Source of the DNA: CAVXNB01 sp963763085
GTDB taxonomy: Bacteria > Actinomycetota > Acidimicrobiia > Acidimicrobiales > Bog-793
Reading direction: 5' to 3'
DNA: 35,203 bases
Assembly: GCA_963763085.1 (NCBI GenBank)
Contig: CAVXNB010000007.1
Span: forward strand, 1 to 35,203
The stretch's first letter is position 1; each line of letters begins with the position of its first letter. The translations under genes and the position numbers were made by a program. The notes under the pieces were generated by a model. The model saw only the letters and a program-made list of their open reading frames with translations. It was not told where the DNA came from and did not search any database. Positions 31,331-35,203 of the stretch are shown here, in pieces.

Positions 31331-33112
31331 TCACCGACCGACGGCGTAGCCCTGCATGCCGCGCGGGTTCGCCCCGGCCTTGAGCGTTCCGTCGGCCTCG
31401 CGACCCACCGCGCAGACGCGACCAAGAGCCCACGGGGGTCGCACGATGACCTTGTTGCCGCGCCGTCGGAGGTCTTCGACAGCAGCTGCATCCATTCTCG
31501 CCTCGGCCTCAACCTCGGAAGGACGGAACTCGCGTGGATAGAAGGAGCTCACCAGGTGGTTGGTGTGGAACATCGGTGCGTCGATGGCCTCCTGCAAATT
31601 GAGTCCGCCATGGAGGTGCCGAAGGAGCGCCACAAGTGACCACTGGTCCTGCCAGTCGCCCCCCGGCGTTCCGATGGCGAGCACCGGTTCTCCACCGCGC
31701 GTCACGATCGTGGGGCTGAGCGTGGTCCGGGGACGTTTCCCGGGTTGAAGTGAGTTGGGATGGCCCGGCTCGAGCCAGAACATCTGCGCTCTCGTACCCA
31801 GGCAGAAACCGAGCTCGGGGATCACCGGGGATCCGCTCAGCCAACCTCCACTCGGCGTGGCCGAGACCAGATTGCCGAATCGGTCGGCCACATCCAGATG
31901 GCAGGTGTCGCCCCGGTGCGATCTCGCGACCGAGGCGGTCGGTTCTCCGACGCCGGGGCCACCGCCGGACCCGCCGGCGGGCGCGGCGGGGATCCACGGC
32001 GGTGGGAACCCCTCGAGCCATCCGGGGCGTAGGTCTGGCGAAGCGGTGTCGCCGACGAGGGTCCTTCGGCGCTCGTTATAGGTGGGCCCCAGGAGCTCGT
32101 CGACGGGGACCGTCCCGAACGCCGGGTCACCGTACCAGGCGTCTCGGTCTGCGAAGGCGAGCTTGGCGCACTCCACGACGGTGTGGGCAAACTCCGCTTC
32201 AGAGGTCGTCTCGTCCAGGTCAAAGGAATCGAGAAGGGCGAGTTGCTGGAGCATCACCGGCCCCTGGCCCCACGGGCCGGTCTTGCAAACCCTGTGACCG
32301 CGATAGTCGAACGTCGCCGGCGTCTCCACGGAGGCTCTCCAGCCCGCCATGTCGTCGGCGCTCAGCAGCCCGCGGTGGCGGCTGCCGCTCGTGTCCATGA
32401 CGGCGGTCCGCTCGATCCACGCCCCGACCGTCTCGGCCACCCAGCCGCTGTAGAAGGCGCCGCGGGCCGCATCGATGCTCGCCTCACGCGTCCTGGCACC
32501 GCTCGTGGCGTCGGCGACGAGACGGCCGTAGGTGGCGGCCAACGCCTTGTTGGAGAAGAGCTGGCCTGGCGCCGGAACCCTTCCGTGAGGGAGGTAGCAC
32601 GCCGCCGAGTCCGTCCACTCCTCTCGGAACATAGGTTCCACCTGTTCAATCGCCTTGCACACATCCGGGACGAGCGGATATCCCAGCTCGGCATAGCCGA
32701 TCGCGAACTCGAGAACCTCCTCGAGTCCCATCGTGCCGAAGTCGCGGAGCAGGAGCAGCCATGCGTCGAAGGCTCCGGGCACGCAAGCAGCCAACGGTCC
32801 ACTTCCTGGCACGAGGTCGAGCCCGAGTGAGCGGAATGCGGCGGGCTGAGCTGCAGCGGGCGCGACACCCTGTCCGCAGACGACGAGAACCGCGTCCCGC
32901 GCGACGGAGTGGAACAGAATCGGGACTTCTCCACCCGGGCCGTTGAGGTGTGGCTCCACGACCTGAAGCACGAATCCGGCGGCGACCGTCGCGTCGAAGG
33001 CGTTGCCACCCCGCTCCAGGATCGCCATACCGGCTGCACTGGCGAGCCAATGCGTCGACGCGACCATGCCGAAGGTGCCTCGCAATTCCGGACGGGTCGT
33101 GAAAGTGGTCAC
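31331..33112 (-). CDS. Gamma-glutamyltransferase-family Ntn hydrolase
   Basis: A 593-residue member of the gamma-glutamyltranspeptidase family, which cleave themselves to expose a Thr nucleophile and then hydrolyse or transfer gamma-glutamyl or acyl groups. The large-subunit part shows GMVASTHWLASAAGMAILER, GGNAFDATVAAGFVLQVVEP and HLNGPGGE. The small subunit begins at Thr403 in GDTCHLDVADRFGNLVSATP, with GGW and FCLGTR further on. A Gly/Pro-rich insert (PAAPAGGSGGGPGVGEP) precedes the cleavage site. GTG 33112 starts the conserved TTFTTRPELRGTFG; GTG 33142 is an alternative. No signal peptide is visible, so it may be cytosolic, unlike classic GGT. It precedes the MFS-cNMP gene and is divergent from a D-aminoacylase-like gene. 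Confidence 0.9.
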   Translation of the reverse strand: MTTFTTRPELRGTFGMVASTHWLASAAGMAILERGGNAFDATVAAGFVLQVVEPHLNGPGGEVPILFHSVARDAVLVVCGQGVAPAAAQPAAFRSLGLDLVPGSGPLAACVPGAFDAWLLLLRDFGTMGLEEVLEFAIGYAELGYPLVPDVCKAIEQVEPMFREEWTDSAACYLPHGRVPAPGQLFSNKALAATYGRLVADATSGARTREASIDAARGAFYSGWVAETVGAWIERTAVMDTSGSRHRGLLSADDMAGWRASVETPATFDYRGHRVCKTGPWGQGPVMLQQLALLDSFDLDETTSEAEFAHTVVECAKLAFADRDAWYGDPAFGTVPVDELLGPTYNERRRTLVGDTASPDLRPGWLEGFPPPWIPAAPAGGSGGGPGVGEPTASVARSHRGDTCHLDVADRFGNLVSATPSGGWLSGSPVIPELGFCLGTRAQMFWLEPGHPNSLQPGKRPRTTLSPTIVTRGGEPVLAIGTPGGDWQDQWSLVALLRHLHGGLNLQEAIDAPMFHTNHLVSSFYPREFRPSEVEAEARMDAAAVEDLRRRGNKVIVRPPWALGRVCAVGREADGTLKAGANPRGMQGYAVGR

Positions 33113-33162
33113 TGTCGTGACGCTAGTTTCCTCCGTCTTCACGAGCCTGGCAGGATGCGGGA

Positions 33163-34636
33163 GTGGCTTCACACGACATCGTGTTGCGGCGTGGCCGGGT
33201 CATCGATCCCGAGACGGGGCTCGATGTCAACGCGGATGTGGCAATCGACGGACGCACGATTGCCGCCGTGGCGACTGAGCCTCTCGAGGGCACCTTGGTC
33301 ATCGACGTGACGGGACTCGTGGTCGCGCCCGGGTTCATCGACGTGCACAGTCACGCACAGACGCTTGCCGGCCGGCGCCTCCAGGCGTGCGACGGCGTCA
33401 CGACGGCCCTCGACCTCGAGGCGGGCCGCGCGCCGGTCCGCCTGGCGTATTCACGTGAGTCCCGGGAAGGCTCGCCGATTCATTACGGCTTTTCCGCTTC
33501 GTGGGCAGCGATCCGCATGAACGTGCTTGCTGGCCACGCCCTTGACGGCGGCGCCGAAGGCATCCTTCCCATGCTCGGGGATCCCGCTTGGCAGGGCCCC
33601 GCGACCCCCGAGCAGGTCTCCCGGATCCTCGATCTCCTCTCGGCGGAGCTCGCTGACGGTGCCGTCGGCATCGGCCTGCTGCTCGGATACGCGCCGGGCG
33701 TCGAGCCTGAGGAGTATCTCGCGGTCGCGGGCCTGGCTTCCCGGGCTGGTACCCCGACATTCACCCATTGCCGCGACCTTGTCGAAGTCTCGCCTGAGGT
33801 GAGGATCGACGGGGCGGACGAGATCGTGCGGGCCGCTTCGGAGACGGGCGCCCATATGCACTATTGCCACATCAACAGCACCTCCGGACGACACATCGAC
33901 CGGGTCCTGGGCCTCGTCGAGCGATGTCGGGCGGAGGGTGGACAGCGTCACGACCGAGGCCTATCCGTACGGTTCGGGCGCGACGGCGATCGGCGCCACG
34001 TTCCTCGACCCCGACTACCTGCGGGAGCGGGGCCTGCTACCGAGCTCACTGACCTACCTGCCCACCGGGGAACGAGTGGCCGACGAGGCACGGTTGCGTG
34101 AGCTCCGAGCGACGGACCCCGGCGGAATCACCGTTATGGAGTTTCTCGACGAGAACGATCCGGCGGACCGGGTGATCCTCCGGCGTTCGCTGGCCTTCGA
34201 GAACTCGATCGTCGCGAGCGACGCCATGCCGCTCGTGCGGACCTCGGCGGGGATCGACCTCGAGCAGTGGCCGCTCGGACCGGGTGCCGTCACGCACCCT
34301 CGCAGTGCGGGCTGCTTCTCCCGCGCCCTGCGACTGTGGCGGGAGGAGGGCGCGCCTCTGATCGACGCCCTGGGCCGTTGCTCACTGCTACCCGCCAAGG
34401 TGCTCGAGACCAGCACACCCGGGATGCGAAGCAAGGGCCGCGTACAGCCGGGTGCCGACGCCGACCTCGTCGTGTTCGATCCCGAGCGCGTCACCGACCA
34501 GGCCACGTACATCGACAGCACGCGGGTCTCGCTCGGCATCCAACATGTACTCGTCGACGGCGTGTTCGTGGTTCGGGACGCGAGCCTGCTTCCCGGCGCT
34601 CGGCCGGGCAGACCGGTACGCGGCGTACCGACGTGA
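33163..34636 (+). CDS. D-aminoacylase/N-acyl-D-amino-acid deacylase-like amidohydrolase, frameshifted
   Basis: The enzyme opens with HDIVLRRGRVIDPETGLDVN and the metal motif GLVVAPGFIDVHSHAQTLAG. GAHMHYCHINSTSGRHIDRV supplies further ligands. A one-base frame change in the GGG run at 33935-33937 joins to VDSVTTEAYPYGSGATAIGA, EFLDENDPADRV, IVASDAMPLVRTSAG (catalytic Asp) and SKGRVQPGADADLVVFDP. Length and frames fit one extra base, giving about 490 residues. GTG 33163 follows AGGATGCGGGA. The family hydrolyses N-acyl-D-amino acids or dihydro-pyrimidine-like amides. Divergent from the gamma-glutamyltransferase gene with about 50 bases between, so they probably share control. Confidence 0.85.
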
Positions 34637-34646
34637 GGCTTCCTTC

Positions 34647-35203
34647 GTGACCGACGAGCCCTGGCAGTGGCCGGAGGAACGATGGCGCGGGGCCACCGAG
34701 CGGGTCCGCGCCGGGCGCAGCCTCGTGCCGGCGCGTTGGCCCGGTGACGCCCAGGTGGCCGTAGCGTTGTCTTTCGACTCCGATCACGAAACCGCGGTGT
34801 TGCGAAGCGGCGACACCCAGCCAGGTCGGCTCTCCCAGGGGGAATACGGCTCGCGGGTCGGTGCAGTGCGCATCCTCGAACTGCTGGAGGATCGCGGCAT
34901 TCCAGCCTCCTTCTTCGTGCCGGCGGTCTCGGCGTTGCTGCACCCGGACGAAGTCCGCAGCTACGCGGCCGCCGAACACGAAGTCGCCCTGCACGGTTGG
35001 ATCCACGAGTGGAACACCGAGCTGAAGCCGGGCGCCGAGCGCGATCTGCTCCATCGCAGCACCGAGGTGCTGGAGCGGATCACCGGACGAAGGCCGGTGG
35101 GCGTCCGGACGCCGGCGTGGGACTTCTCGGAGCACACGCTCGAGTTGATCGGCGAGCTCGGCCTGGTTTACGACTCGTCGCTGATGGCCGATGACGAGCC
35201 GTA
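34647..35203 (+). CDS. Polysaccharide deacetylase (NodB-like) family protein, 3'-truncated by the window edge
   Basis: The frame opens at GTG 34647, ten bases after the D-aminoacylase stop, and stays open to the edge (185 codons). It has the metal-site motif VALSFDSDHET (the Asp-Asp pair), the HxxxxH motif in HEVALHGWIHEWN and the RTPAWDFSEHTLELIGELGL loop of the NodB fold. Proteins with this SFDSDHE and GWIHEW pattern often act on amide or allantoin-like substrates rather than on polysaccharides (family knowledge, not proved here). Tight spacing suggests it is co-transcribed with the deacylase. The C-terminus lies outside the window. Confidence 0.85.
   Translation, partial: MTDEPWQWPEERWRGATERVRAGRSLVPARWPGDAQVAVALSFDSDHETAVLRSGDTQPGRLSQGEYGSRVGAVRILELLEDRGIPASFFVPAVSALLHPDEVRSYAAAEHEVALHGWIHEWNTELKPGAERDLLHRSTEVLERITGRRPVGVRTPAWDFSEHTLELIGELGLVYDSSLMADDEP

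Noticed and set aside
1..35203. CRISPR arrays, tRNA, rRNA, insertion sequences or phage genes
   Set aside because: No regularly spaced repeats, no tRNA-like cloverleaf and no transposase or integrase motifs were noticed on either strand; this was by eye, not a covariance-model search.

Overview
The window has two unequal parts. Positions 1 to about 1775 look like a different genome from the rest. They are visibly AT-richer, carry broken pieces of an SRPBCC (AHSA1/START-like) protein, an ECF sigma factor with a SnoaL-like tail, a DUF1772-like start and a small acidic protein, and have several indels within a few hundred bases. The content is reminiscent of Acidobacteriota-type soil bacteria (inference). 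From about 1775 onward the DNA is GC-rich and densely coded, with many GTG starts and ATGA/GTGA overlaps. It has Tat-type lipoprotein solute-binding proteins, a TLP1-like thiolase homologue and a complete Liv transporter. This points to a high-GC actinobacterium, perhaps Thermoleophilia or Acidimicrobiia from soil (inference; no marker gene is present).

Layout of the main part. 1.7-2.9 kb: a GH26 glycosidase with a damaged membrane-anchored N-terminus. 2.9-12.2 kb: an accessory block with a DMT permease, three family-5 ABC solute-binding lipoproteins (SBP1-3), a two-domain VOC protein, a GntR/UTRA regulator coupled to a second VOC protein, and another DMT/EamA permease. A related AT-rich motif lies before all three SBP genes, and a weaker version lies in the divergent promoter of the VOC-gntR pair. 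12.2-15.3 kb: a coiled-coil protein, a 2OG-Fe(II)-like oxygenase and a thiolase-like enzyme. 15.3-20.0 kb: minus-strand genes for an alpha/beta hydrolase, an SDR, a fourth family-5 SBP and a TrzA-type amidohydrolase, the last two overlapping. 20.1-29.5 kb: a minus-strand operon livK, terminator, livH, livM (with a long extra N-terminal membrane domain), livG, livF, two M16 peptidase subunits and a TetR regulator. 29.6-33.1 kb: a gamma-glutamyltransferase followed 5 nt later by an MFS permease fused to a cyclic-nucleotide-binding domain. 33.2-35.2 kb: a divergent D-aminoacylase-like amidohydrolase and a polysaccharide deacetylase that runs off the right edge.

Together the main part reads as an uptake-and-catabolism region for small organic or amide/peptide-like compounds: five binding proteins, one complete ABC transporter, three secondary permeases, hydrolases acting on amides or peptides, and two local regulators. 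The four family-5 SBPs have no cognate DppBCDF-type permease here, so they either use a permease elsewhere or act as binding or sensing proteins.

Many genes are interrupted by single-base indels, several of them in homopolymers (SRPBCC, sigma factor, small acidic protein, DMT, SBP1, SBP2, VOC, coiled-coil protein, D-aminoacylase). The lengths fit one lost or gained base per gene. This looks more like sequencing error in a thinly covered contig than biological decay, so each is described as one gene with a frameshift. No tRNA, rRNA, CRISPR array, transposase or phage gene was seen.
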